A DNA stretch of 15,201 bases, from contig CANHNG010000009.1 of assembly GCA_947461915.1 (NCBI GenBank), forward strand, positions 1 to 15,201, given 5' to 3'. Shown piece after piece: positions 1-8,007 of the stretch (the stretch's first letter is position 1; each line of letters starts with the position of its first letter). This DNA comes from Flavobacteriaceae bacterium (GTDB lineage Bacteria; Bacteroidota; Bacteroidia; Flavobacteriales; Flavobacteriaceae). The notes beneath the pieces are model-generated. The model saw only the letters and a program-made list of their open reading frames with translations. It was not told the DNA's origin and made no database searches. A program made the translations under genes and the position numbers.

Positions 1-3000
1 TACGGCAATAAAATCATTTTTGAGGAGATTCACCATGATTTACAACTCACTTTTAGGTACCAATGGAATTCAAGTTCTATTTTTGGATTTGTAAAAAAAG
101 GGGAGATTATAAATAACTCCAATAAAGGGTATAATATTTCCGTTTTAGACGGCCTTCAAAACATTATGCCACATGGGGTAAGCAGTGATTTGCAAAATAG
201 TACCAGTAATTTAGTTGATGCTTATAAAAGAAGTGAATTACAGACAGAAAGTGGTTTGGGTATTTTTGCACTAAGCGCCATTATAGTTGATAAAGCGGAA
301 CCTAGCGAAGCACTCAAGGCTAATATTGTGTGGTCTTTAGGGATGAAAAATCCAACTTATTTGTTGTCTTCTAAACAACTTCCTGCTTTTAGAAAGTTGC
401 AAAAAATAACAGGAGAAACCGATATAAAAGGTGAAAAAGGAGCTTATTTTATTTCTAATGATTTGTTTTTACCTCAAAACTCTTCAAAAGATTGGAAAAT
501 TATTGCCAACGTCAATCAGAACCAATCCCAAGTCATTCAACTTTGCGAGTCAATTATGCGGGATAAAACTCTTGAAAAGCAACTTTTTGATGACATTGAA
601 TTAGGCAAACAAAATCTTATTGCACTCAATGCGGCTGGCGATGGTTTGCAGTTTACTGCCGATAAACTAATCGATACGCGCCATTTTGCCAATACACTTT
701 TCAACATCATGCGTGGTGGCATCTTTGATGAGAATTATAAAATTGAAAAGAAGGATTTTACCCAATATTTTGCAAAAGCAAACAGTGAGGTGTTTGAGAA
801 AAATCAAGCGTTTATTAATGATTTAAAAAACGAATTCTCTTATATTGAGTTGCTGCAATTAATCGAAAATCACGAAGATCAAGATTTAGTGAGGCTTTGC
901 ACGGAATATTTGCCTTTAAAATTTAGCCGCAGACATGGCGACCCTAGCCGTCCATGGAATAAATTTTCTATTAATACACGTAGTGAAATTGATGGTTCCA
1001 AAATTTTGGATTATGAAGGGAATTGGCGTGATATTTTCCAAAACTGGGAAGCATTGGCTTATGCCTATCCCGATTTTATAGAAGGGATGATTCATAAATT
1101 CTTGAACGCCTCCACATTTGATGGATATAACCCCTACAGGGTAACTAAAGAGGGATTTGATTGGGAAGCTATAGAACCGGATAATCCTTGGTCCTATATT
1201 GGATACTGGGGTGACCATCAAATTATTTATTTATTGAAATTCATAGAATTCACAGAAAAATATCACCCGGGAAAACTAAACGCTTATTTTGAAAAAGAAT
1301 GTTTTGTATATGCTGCCGTTCCTTATACAATAAAATCATATCAAGACATCTTAAAGAATCCAAAAGCCACTATAGAGTATAATCACGATTGGGAGAAAAA
1401 GATAAATGAACAACGGGCCAAAATTGGTGCTGATGGCGCCTTGATTGGTAATAATAACAATGAAATTTACCATGTGAATTTCATTGAAAAAATATTAGCA
1501 ACCGTTTTAGCAAAGATGTCCAACTTTATTCCTGAAGGAGGAATTTGGATGAACACCCAACGTCCAGAATGGAATGATGCAAATAATGCTTTGGTAGGAA
1601 ATGGGGTGTCCATGGTTACACTTTATTATTTGCGTAGATTTTTAAAAATTTTCGAACAAATAATAGCAGCATCCGAATTAGAAAATATTAAAATTTCTAG
1701 TGAAATGGTAGGCTTTTACCATGGCATACGAGAGTGCTTAATCGAGAATCAAAATTTGCTTTCTGGAAAAATCAATGATCAAGATCGTAAAAAAATCCTA
1801 GACCAATTAGGGGAAGCTGCTTCTGAATACAGATTACATATTTATCAAAGTGGTTTTTGGGGTCAAAAAAGAACTGTTTCGATTGATGGTCTAAAACGAT
1901 TTGCCGCAGTAAGTTTAGCTTTTATAGAGCATTCCATTGAAGCAAATCAGAGGCAAGATAAATTATACCATGCCTATAATTTAATGTCTGTTGAAAATGA
2001 GGGCGTAGTCATCTCGAACCTTAGCGAAATGCTCGAGGGTCAAGTGGCGGTTTTAAGTTCTGGGTATTTGAACGCAAATGAATCCTTGCAAATAATTGAT
2101 TCTTTAAGAAACAGTGCTTTGTATCGTCCCGACCAAAATAGTTATATTCTGTATCCAAATAAAGAATTGCCTAAATTTTTAGAAAAAAACAATATCCCTA
2201 AAGAAAGGATAGAACAGTCCAATTTATTGACCAAACTAATAGCTGATTCGAATAATTCGATTGTCAATAAAGATGTCAAGGGTGGTTTTCATTTTAATGG
2301 CAACTTTCATAATGCCAACGATTTGAAAGAAGCCTTGACCCGACTCAATAAAAATCAAGAATATCAACTTTTGGTCGAAAAAGAATCGGAAGGAATTCTG
2401 CAAGTTTTCGAAGATATTTTTAATCATAAGGCATTTACGGGTAGGTCAGGAACTTTCTTTGGTTACGAAGGGTTAGGTTCCATCTACTGGCACATGGTAT
2501 CCAAATTACATTTAGCGGTACAAGAAGTTATCGAAAAAGCGTATCGCGATCAAGAAGATGATCCGGTAATCAGTGCCTTGAAAATGCATTACAAGGAGAT
2601 CGGTGAGGGAATCGGCGTTCATAAGACTCCCGAAGTGTATGGAGCATTTCCTACAGATCCTTACTCGCATACGCCCTTATACAAAGGAGCTCAGCAACCG
2701 GGAATGACCGGACAAGTAAAAGAAGATATACTCACCAGAAAAGGAGAATTGGGTGTAAAAGTAGATGGGGGTAAATTGATGTTCCAGCCTAGCTTATTAA
2801 ATAAAAATCAATTTTTACTGCGAGAAGAAATAGTGAACTTTATAGATTTTGAAAATAAACCGAATTCCATTTCATTAGAAAAAGGAAATTTAGCATTCAC
2901 TATTTGTCAAGTGCCAATAATATATAAATTATCAGGTAAGAACCAGATTGAAGTGAGCTATAAAAATAGCACGATTGATACTATTTCATCTTTAACATTG

Positions 3001-3075
3001 AGTCATGAAGTAAGCCAAAAAATATTTCAACGAACGGGAGAAATTATTCAAATAACTGTATGTATTAACATTTGA
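1..3075 (+). CDS. Beta-1,3-glucan phosphorylase-like protein (GH94-related, probably GH149), 5' end outside the window
   Basis: The frame is open from base 1, so the N-terminus is missing; 1024 residues are visible. The internal ATG at 166 is not the true start, because the 55 codons before it read as ordinary protein. Numbering from base 1, there is a RRHGDPSRPWN motif at 310-320, a PEWNDANN motif around D526, a glycine-rich TGRSGTFFGYEGLG stretch at 813-826, and a YSHTPLYKGAQQPGMTG segment at about 888-904 before a beta-rich C-terminal tail. In GH94-type phosphorylases the Asp of the WND motif is the general acid, so D526 is the likely catalytic residue. The family phosphorolyses beta-glucosides to alpha-glucose-1-phosphate with inversion. 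The large size and beta-glucanase neighbours favour GH149, with GH161 or another GH94-like family as alternatives. These enzymes normally act in the cytoplasm, but the missing N-terminus prevents checking. The GH30 gene follows 63 bases later, probably in the same operon. Confidence 0.78.
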   Translation, partial: YGNKIIFEEIHHDLQLTFRYQWNSSSIFGFVKKGEIINNSNKGYNISVLDGLQNIMPHGVSSDLQNSTSNLVDAYKRSELQTESGLGIFALSAIIVDKAEPSEALKANIVWSLGMKNPTYLLSSKQLPAFRKLQKITGETDIKGEKGAYFISNDLFLPQNSSKDWKIIANVNQNQSQVIQLCESIMRDKTLEKQLFDDIELGKQNLIALNAAGDGLQFTADKLIDTRHFANTLFNIMRGGIFDENYKIEKKDFTQYFAKANSEVFEKNQAFINDLKNEFSYIELLQLIENHEDQDLVRLCTEYLPLKFSRRHGDPSRPWNKFSINTRSEIDGSKILDYEGNWRDIFQNWEALAYAYPDFIEGMIHKFLNASTFDGYNPYRVTKEGFDWEAIEPDNPWSYIGYWGDHQIIYLLKFIEFTEKYHPGKLNAYFEKECFVYAAVPYTIKSYQDILKNPKATIEYNHDWEKKINEQRAKIGADGALIGNNNNEIYHVNFIEKILATVLAKMSNFIPEGGIWMNTQRPEWNDANNALVGNGVSMVTLYYLRRFLKIFEQIIAASELENIKISSEMVGFYHGIRECLIENQNLLSGKINDQDRKKILDQLGEAASEYRLHIYQSGFWGQKRTVSIDGLKRFAAVSLAFIEHSIEANQRQDKLYHAYNLMSVENEGVVISNLSEMLEGQVAVLSSGYLNANESLQIIDSLRNSALYRPDQNSYILYPNKELPKFLEKNNIPKERIEQSNLLTKLIADSNNSIVNKDVKGGFHFNGNFHNANDLKEALTRLNKNQEYQLLVEKESEGILQVFEDIFNHKAFTGRSGTFFGYEGLGSIYWHMVSKLHLAVQEVIEKAYRDQEDDPVISALKMHYKEIGEGIGVHKTPEVYGAFPTDPYSHTPLYKGAQQPGMTGQVKEDILTRKGELGVKVDGGKLMFQPSLLNKNQFLLREEIVNFIDFENKPNSISLEKGNLAFTICQVPIIYKLSGKNQIEVSYKNSTIDTISSLTLSHEVSQKIFQRTGEIIQITVCINI

Positions 3076-3138
3076 ATAAATGAATAAACCTTGTTGTTGG
3101 AATTTACAATCACTTCTTCAAGGTTGAAAAAATTAGGA

Positions 3139-4629
3139 ATGAAAAAGAAAGTATTTTTTGGGTTAATTTTTAGTATAGCATTCACATTGATTAGTTGTAA
3201 GGCAATTAAAGATTTGGAAGTAGAAGTTTATGAAACTTCAGCTCAAGGAAATTCATTAAAAAGAATAACCAAATTTACAGGAAGTGAAACACCCGTAATA
3301 ATTACTTTAAATCCTGAAGAAAAATTTCAAACCATAACTGGTTTTGGTGGTTCCTTTACGGAATCATCAGCACATTTGCTCAATCGATTAAGTACAGCAA
3401 ATCGTAAAAAAGTTCTAAATGCTTATTTTGGTGAAGAGGGTGCTAACTATTCGCTTACCAGAACACATATTAATTCTTGTGATTTTTCCTTGAAACACTA
3501 TGCTTATGCTATGGTTGATGGAGAAAAAAATTTGGAAAGCTTTTCAATAAATGAAGATAAGAACGATATCATTCCAATGATTTTGGAAGCTAAATCCATT
3601 TCAAAAGAAGGATTTAATATCATTGCTTCGCCTTGGACAGCCCCGCCATGGATGAAAGATAACAAAAGCTGGGTGGGTGGAAAATTATTACCTGAATATA
3701 ACGACACATGGGCTTTGTATTATTCTAAATATATAGATGCCTACAAAAAAGAAGGAATCAATATTTGGGGTGTCACTGTTGAAAATGAGCCTCTTGGAAA
3801 CGGTAATAATTGGGAGAGTATGCATTTTTCTCCTGATGAAATGACATCTTTTGTGCAAAATCATTTGGGGCCAACATTAGAAGCCAATCGGAAATCAAAT
3901 GTGAAAATATTAGGGTATGACCAAAATAGAGCTGGTATCAAAGAATGGGTTGATGTTATGTATAAAGATGCAAAAACATCCAAATATTTTGCAGGAACCG
4001 CTATTCATTGGTATGAGAGCACTTATGAGGTTTTCCCGGATGAATTACAATATGCACATAAAAAAGCGCCTAGTAAATATTTGATTCAAACCGAAGCTTG
4101 TGTTGATTCTGAAGTGCCGCATTGGAACGATGATGCTTGGTATTGGAGCAAAGAAGCCACCGATTGGGGTTGGGATTGGGCGCCTGAAAAAGATAAGTAT
4201 TTACATCCAAAATACGCTCCAGTGAATCGCTATGCTACAGATATTATAGGATGTTTAAACAACTGGGTCGATGGTTGGGTAGATTGGAATATGGTTTTAG
4301 ATAAGCAAGGAGGTCCTAATTGGTTTAAAAATTGGTGTATTGCACCCGTAATTGTGGATCCGGAAAAGGATGAAGTCTATTTTACACCTCTGTATTATAC
4401 GATGGCACATTTCAGTAAATTCATGAGGCCAGGAGCAATAAAAATAGGATGTACAATAAACGACAAAGAGATTGTTACTACTGCCGTAAAAAACCCTGAT
4501 GGTACAATAGCGATCGTAGTTTTTAATCCTACATCTGAAAAACAAAATATTGAAATAAAACTGAACAATAAAATAAAAATAATTTCCATTGATGGAAAGG
4601 CCTTGCAAACCGTAATTATCAAATCTTAA
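3139..4629 (+). CDS. GH30 family glycosidase, lipoprotein (probable beta-1,6-glucosidase/glucanase)
   Basis: This 496-residue enzyme starts at the ATG at 3139. The frame extends upstream to a TTG at 3091, but only the 3139 start gives a proper lipoprotein signal: MKKK, a hydrophobic stretch, then the lipobox LISC with Cys20. The GH30 (glucosylceramidase-like) barrel follows, with FGGSFTES, SPWTAPPWMKDN, the acid/base Glu217 in TVENEP and the nucleophile Glu319 in QTEAC. The C-terminal ~90 residues form the small beta domain usual for GH30. GH30 members in laminarin loci of marine Flavobacteriia remove beta-1,6-linked glucose branches, and that role fits here; exact linkage and exo/endo mode are inferred. 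Residues after the Cys (KAIKD) lack the acidic run of known flavobacterial surface-export signals, so a periplasmic location is somewhat favoured. The symporter gene begins 33 bases downstream. Confidence 0.94.
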   Translation: MKKKVFFGLIFSIAFTLISCKAIKDLEVEVYETSAQGNSLKRITKFTGSETPVIITLNPEEKFQTITGFGGSFTESSAHLLNRLSTANRKKVLNAYFGEEGANYSLTRTHINSCDFSLKHYAYAMVDGEKNLESFSINEDKNDIIPMILEAKSISKEGFNIIASPWTAPPWMKDNKSWVGGKLLPEYNDTWALYYSKYIDAYKKEGINIWGVTVENEPLGNGNNWESMHFSPDEMTSFVQNHLGPTLEANRKSNVKILGYDQNRAGIKEWVDVMYKDAKTSKYFAGTAIHWYESTYEVFPDELQYAHKKAPSKYLIQTEACVDSEVPHWNDDAWYWSKEATDWGWDWAPEKDKYLHPKYAPVNRYATDIIGCLNNWVDGWVDWNMVLDKQGGPNWFKNWCIAPVIVDPEKDEVYFTPLYYTMAHFSKFMRPGAIKIGCTINDKEIVTTAVKNPDGTIAIVVFNPTSEKQNIEIKLNNKIKIISIDGKALQTVIIKS

Positions 4630-4662
4630 AAATTAAATAATCAACGCATAATTCTTTTAAAT

Positions 4663-6087
4663 ATGTCAAATAATTCAAACACCAAACAGATTGTACCAAT
4701 GGGGCAAAAAATAGCCTTCGGATTAGGGATGTTAGCCAATCAAATGTTCCCTGCGGCACTGGGTATTTTCATGGTCGTATTAGTCGAAGACTTAAAATTT
4801 CCAGCTTGGATGTGGGGAATGTTGTTTTTCTTACCTAGAATATTTGATGCCTTTATAGATCCAATTATGGGGTTTATTACTGATAACACTCGATCTGTTT
4901 GGGGAAGAAGAAGACAATATGTGTTTATTGGGGCAATTATTATGGGAATTTCTTTTGTCGTGATGTGGCAATTGTACCGAGAAAATGGAATAGATTATAA
5001 TTTTTGGTTCTTCCTTTTATGGTCGTTTGTTTTTTATATAGGACTTTCTGTTTTTAGCGTTCCTTATGTGGCTATGGGGTACGAAATGAGCGATGATTTT
5101 CATGAACGAACCAGTATTATGGCGATATCACAGTGGATTGGGCAATGGGCCTGGGTCATTGCACCTTGGTTTTGGGTTGTTATGTATGATCCAACATGGT
5201 TTCCCAATGCAGATACGGCCACAAGAACTTTAGCCGTTTGGGTAGGAATATCCTGTATGATATTAGCGATGATTCCTGCTATTTTTATCAAGAGTAAGTC
5301 AACTAAAGACGAAGAGAGTTTTTCCCCATTGACCTTTAGTACAATTGGGGGTAGTTTAAAGGAAATTTTTGAAAGTTTCAAAGAAGCCTTTGTGAATAAA
5401 CCCTTCAGAAAACTGTGTATTGCTACCTTCTTAATTTTTAATGCTTTTAATACCGTTGCTGGTTTTACCTTTTTTATTGTTGTTTATTATCTTTTTAATG
5501 GAAGTGCTTCCGATGCGGGCATTTGGCCCACGCTTTTTGGCTGTGTGGGTGCTTTGGCTACTACTTTTATAGTGATACCAATAGTGGCTTTGATATCTAA
5601 AAAAACGGGTAAAAAGAATGCCTTTTTAATTTGCCAAGGTATATCTGTACTGGGGTATATATTGCTTTGGTTTTTGTTTATCCCAGGTAAACCTTATATG
5701 TTTTTGTTTGCTTTGCCCTTCTTCTCCTTTGGTATCGGAAGTTTGTTTACGTTAATGATGTCTATGACTGCCGATGTTTGCGATATGGATGAGTTAACTT
5801 CAGGGAAACGAAGAGAAGGAATCTTTGGGGCTATTTATTGGTGGATGGTAAAGTTTGGTTTTGCCATTGCAGGATTGCTAACCGGAGTTATCATGTCGTC
5901 GGTAGGTTTTGATACCAGTTCGCCAACTCAGACGGAAGGGGCAATTACTGGTTTACGACTTTTTTTCTCGGGCATTCCAATTTTAGGCACATTAATTGCC
6001 ATGTGGGTGATGAGAAATTATGACTTAACAGAAGAAAAAGCTAGAGAAATCAAAATAGAATTAGATCTAAGAAAACGAGAGCTGTGA
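4663..6087 (+). CDS. GPH-family (MelB-type) sugar:cation symporter
   Basis: This 474-residue protein is rich in hydrophobic segments and fits a 12-helix MFS carrier of the glycoside-pentoside-hexuronide family. Diagnostic parts are the helix-2 motif DPIMGFITDNT (D66, D74) leading into the basic loop WGRRRQY at 80-86, and the second-half signature ADVCDMDELTSGKRREG (D371, D374, D376), both typical of MelB/GPH proteins. The acidic residues of the first motif contribute to cation and sugar binding in MelB. It would move a glucoside or short oligosaccharide across the inner membrane with Na+ or H+. Lying 33 bases after the GH30 gene and in the same run as the phosphorylase, it is the best candidate to deliver beta-gluco-oligosaccharides to that enzyme; the substrate is inferred from context only. 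The downstream gap of 166 bases is larger than the preceding ones, so a new transcript may begin there. Confidence 0.92.
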   Translation: MSNNSNTKQIVPMGQKIAFGLGMLANQMFPAALGIFMVVLVEDLKFPAWMWGMLFFLPRIFDAFIDPIMGFITDNTRSVWGRRRQYVFIGAIIMGISFVVMWQLYRENGIDYNFWFFLLWSFVFYIGLSVFSVPYVAMGYEMSDDFHERTSIMAISQWIGQWAWVIAPWFWVVMYDPTWFPNADTATRTLAVWVGISCMILAMIPAIFIKSKSTKDEESFSPLTFSTIGGSLKEIFESFKEAFVNKPFRKLCIATFLIFNAFNTVAGFTFFIVVYYLFNGSASDAGIWPTLFGCVGALATTFIVIPIVALISKKTGKKNAFLICQGISVLGYILLWFLFIPGKPYMFLFALPFFSFGIGSLFTLMMSMTADVCDMDELTSGKRREGIFGAIYWWMVKFGFAIAGLLTGVIMSSVGFDTSSPTQTEGAITGLRLFFSGIPILGTLIAMWVMRNYDLTEEKAREIKIELDLRKREL

Positions 6088-6127
6088 AGTGTCCCTTTGT
6101 CATCGTAAACCCAGATTACTTGAAAAC

Positions 6128-6143
6128 AAAAAGTAAACTTTTT
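6128..6143. repeat. Short AT-rich palindrome between symporter and GH16 genes
   Basis: AAAAAGT and ACTTTTT are perfect reverse complements separated by AA, 41 bases after the symporter stop codon. As RNA the stem would be weak, with one G-C pair per arm and a tight loop. It could be part of a weak terminator, an operator half-site pair, or chance in AT-rich DNA. The rest of the 166-base gap holds no feature I can support, though it is the likely place for a promoter of the GH16 gene. Confidence 0.25.
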
Positions 6144-6253
6144 TAAAATAGATAGCAGCCTAAATTAATTTGAAAAGATAAAAATTTACAAAATTAATCC
6201 CTTAAAAATAGTTTAAAATTCACAAGTAGTTTTATAAAATTCAAATAGTTACA

Positions 6254-7963
6254 ATGAAAAAATACACCCCAATTCAAATCTTATTCACATTTTTTCTATT
6301 CAGTCAAAGCTGTTTTGCTCAAGTTGATGTAGTATACAAAGATTTGGTGTGGTCAGATGAATTTAATACTAATGGAGCCGTCAATTCGAGCAACTGGTTT
6401 CATCAAACTCAATTACCAGGAGGAACAGGCTGGTTTAACAATGAAGTGCAACATTATACCAACCAATTGGCGAACTCATTTGTAAATGCTGGAGCCTTAA
6501 GCATAGTAGCGAAAAAAGAAATTTTTACGGATCAAGGAGTAACTAAACAATATTCATCAGCAAGATTAAACTCTAAATATGCCTTTAAATATGGGCGGGT
6601 TGATATACGTGCCAAAATCCCAAAAGAAGCGGGTACTTGGCCTGCACTATGGATGTTAGGTAAAAATGTGAATGAAGACGGTGCCTATTTTGATAATTTA
6701 GGATATGGAACTACCTCCTGGCCTGCTTGTGGAGAAATTGACATCCTAGAACATGGAATTACTCGTACTAGACCCGATAATTATATCCAAAGTGCCTTGC
6801 ATACTCCGTCTTCTTCCGGAAATACAGTAAATATAGGTGGCGTGGTTGTAGGGGATAATATAGCCGATAATTATCATGTTTATTCTATGAATTGGTCGCC
6901 CAATCAAATTTCATTTCTAGTCGATAATGTAGTATTTTATACTTACAATCCATCTGTTAAGAATGCCAGTACATGGCCATTTGATAAAGAACAATATCTT
7001 TTGTTAAATATTGCCATGGGTGGTGTGGCAGGAGCAATTGATCCTAATTTTTCACAAACTTCGATGGTAATTGACTATGTAAGAGTATATCAAAATACCA
7101 ATATAGATACACAAAAACCAACAAATTTCACAGCTTCGTTAGGAACAATAGCGGGTTCTGCTGTCGAATTGTTATTAAATGCAAATGATGATTCTGGAAA
7201 TGTAACCTATAATGTAACCTATGGTACTAATGGTACAGCTTCAACTTTTAGCCCTTCTAGTCTGCAGAAATCGTTAATCATTACTGATTTAACTCCCAAT
7301 ACTAACTATACTTTTACTGTTACAGCAAGTGATTTGATGGGCAACACCGCTCTTAATAACCCAATTGTGCTCAACGCAAGAACTACTGCAATTTTAGATT
7401 GTGGTGGTACTGATACGCAAGCACAACAAGGCTCTTTCAGTTTGGGTTATAAATATAATTTCGAAACTATTGGAACAGATGTTAAAATAACATTTGAACT
7501 TTTAGATACCAACAGAGTGGGTGTAGATGCCATTTTATGGAGACAATCTAACTTCGCTGAATTTGGAATGACTCGTGTTTCTGGAAATATTTTTACCAAA
7601 ACTATTACGGGTCAGGCCCTAGGTTCAACCATTAATTATGCCTGTAAATTTGCTTACCAAGGGGGGTTGTCAGTTACGAAATACATTTCCTATGTGGTGG
7701 GTAGCAGTTGTAATTTAGGAATAGAAAACAATTTTGAATTAAAACAATCTTATTATCCTAATCCTGTGCAAAATAAATTGTATTTGCAGTTGTTGGACGA
7801 CCAAAACCAAATCATTTTGACAGATATATTAGGTCGTAAGCTAGTTCAAGATGTGGTGAAGTCCTCGCACAATTTAGACATGAGTGCCTTTAAATCTGGG
7901 ATTTACTTTTTGAGGGTGAAAAACTCACATGGAGTCCAAAACATGAAGATTATAAAAAAATAA
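6254..7963 (+). CDS. Secreted GH16 laminarinase with FN3-like domain, unknown Cys-bounded module and T9SS sorting domain
   Basis: This 569-residue protein begins with a signal peptide (MKKYTP, hydrophobic core, likely cleavage CFA|Q after residue 22). The GH16 domain runs from about 28 to 281 and contains WPALWML and the catalytic ExDxxE motif in GEIDILEHG: E161 nucleophile, D163, E166 acid/base. This form of the motif is typical of laminarinase-type GH16 enzymes, so endo-hydrolysis of beta-1,3-glucan is expected. An FN3-like domain follows at 285-376, then a Cys-to-Cys module (C383-C486) that I cannot assign to a family. The last ~80 residues match the T9SS type A sorting domain (YYPNPVQN, ILTDILGRK, FKSGIYFLRV), so the enzyme is likely exported through the outer membrane and released or anchored there. 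The FN3-module-sorting tail is closely paralleled at the end of the GH81 protein at 9961-14715. The sugar-porter gene starts 44 bases later. Confidence 0.95.
   Translation: MKKYTPIQILFTFFLFSQSCFAQVDVVYKDLVWSDEFNTNGAVNSSNWFHQTQLPGGTGWFNNEVQHYTNQLANSFVNAGALSIVAKKEIFTDQGVTKQYSSARLNSKYAFKYGRVDIRAKIPKEAGTWPALWMLGKNVNEDGAYFDNLGYGTTSWPACGEIDILEHGITRTRPDNYIQSALHTPSSSGNTVNIGGVVVGDNIADNYHVYSMNWSPNQISFLVDNVVFYTYNPSVKNASTWPFDKEQYLLLNIAMGGVAGAIDPNFSQTSMVIDYVRVYQNTNIDTQKPTNFTASLGTIAGSAVELLLNANDDSGNVTYNVTYGTNGTASTFSPSSLQKSLIITDLTPNTNYTFTVTASDLMGNTALNNPIVLNARTTAILDCGGTDTQAQQGSFSLGYKYNFETIGTDVKITFELLDTNRVGVDAILWRQSNFAEFGMTRVSGNIFTKTITGQALGSTINYACKFAYQGGLSVTKYISYVVGSSCNLGIENNFELKQSYYPNPVQNKLYLQLLDDQNQIILTDILGRKLVQDVVKSSHNLDMSAFKSGIYFLRVKNSHGVQNMKIIKK
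7400..7711 (+). other. Unassigned ~104-residue Cys-bounded module, copy A (in GH16)
   Basis: Residues C383-C486 of the GH16 protein. Shared core features with the two copies in the GH81 protein are FxxGYKY, TFELLD, FTKTITGQ, KFAYxGGxSVTKY and YVVGxSC. It carries W429 in ILWRQ and an internal C464 in YACKFAY, giving three cysteines. Flanking cysteines suggest a disulfide closing the domain. It looks like a beta-sandwich accessory domain and may bind carbohydrate, but I do not recognise a named family, so function is inference from position only. Confidence 0.8.
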
Positions 7964-8007
7964 TTGATAATTATAACCACGATTTAAGACCGAAAAATTA
8001 AATTTTT

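Noticed and set aside
166..168. ATG at 166 as the start of the phosphorylase gene
   Set aside because: The frame is open back to base 1 and the 55 preceding codons read as normal protein, so the real start lies upstream of the window.
916..1221. Minus-strand open frame of 101 codons inside the phosphorylase gene, and similar antisense frames elsewhere (for example 4297-4608, 8127-8468, 9063-9389)
   Set aside because: All lie opposite strongly supported genes, lack recognisable domains and have composition expected from the complementary strand.
3091..3138. TTG at 3091 as the GH30 start
   Set aside because: It would put 16 extra polar residues before an otherwise standard lipoprotein signal; the ATG at 3139 gives a normal lysine-rich start and lipobox.
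6301..6340. Cys20 in the first GH16 signal peptide as a lipoprotein site
   Set aside because: The residues before it (SQS) do not form a lipobox, and the CFA|Q site plus the C-terminal sorting domain fit type I cleavage and T9SS export.
7740..7963. Similarity of the GH16 and GH81 3' ends as a mobile element or transposon scar
   Set aside because: The similarity is in coding frame and matches the T9SS type A sorting domain; no terminal repeats or transposase were seen.
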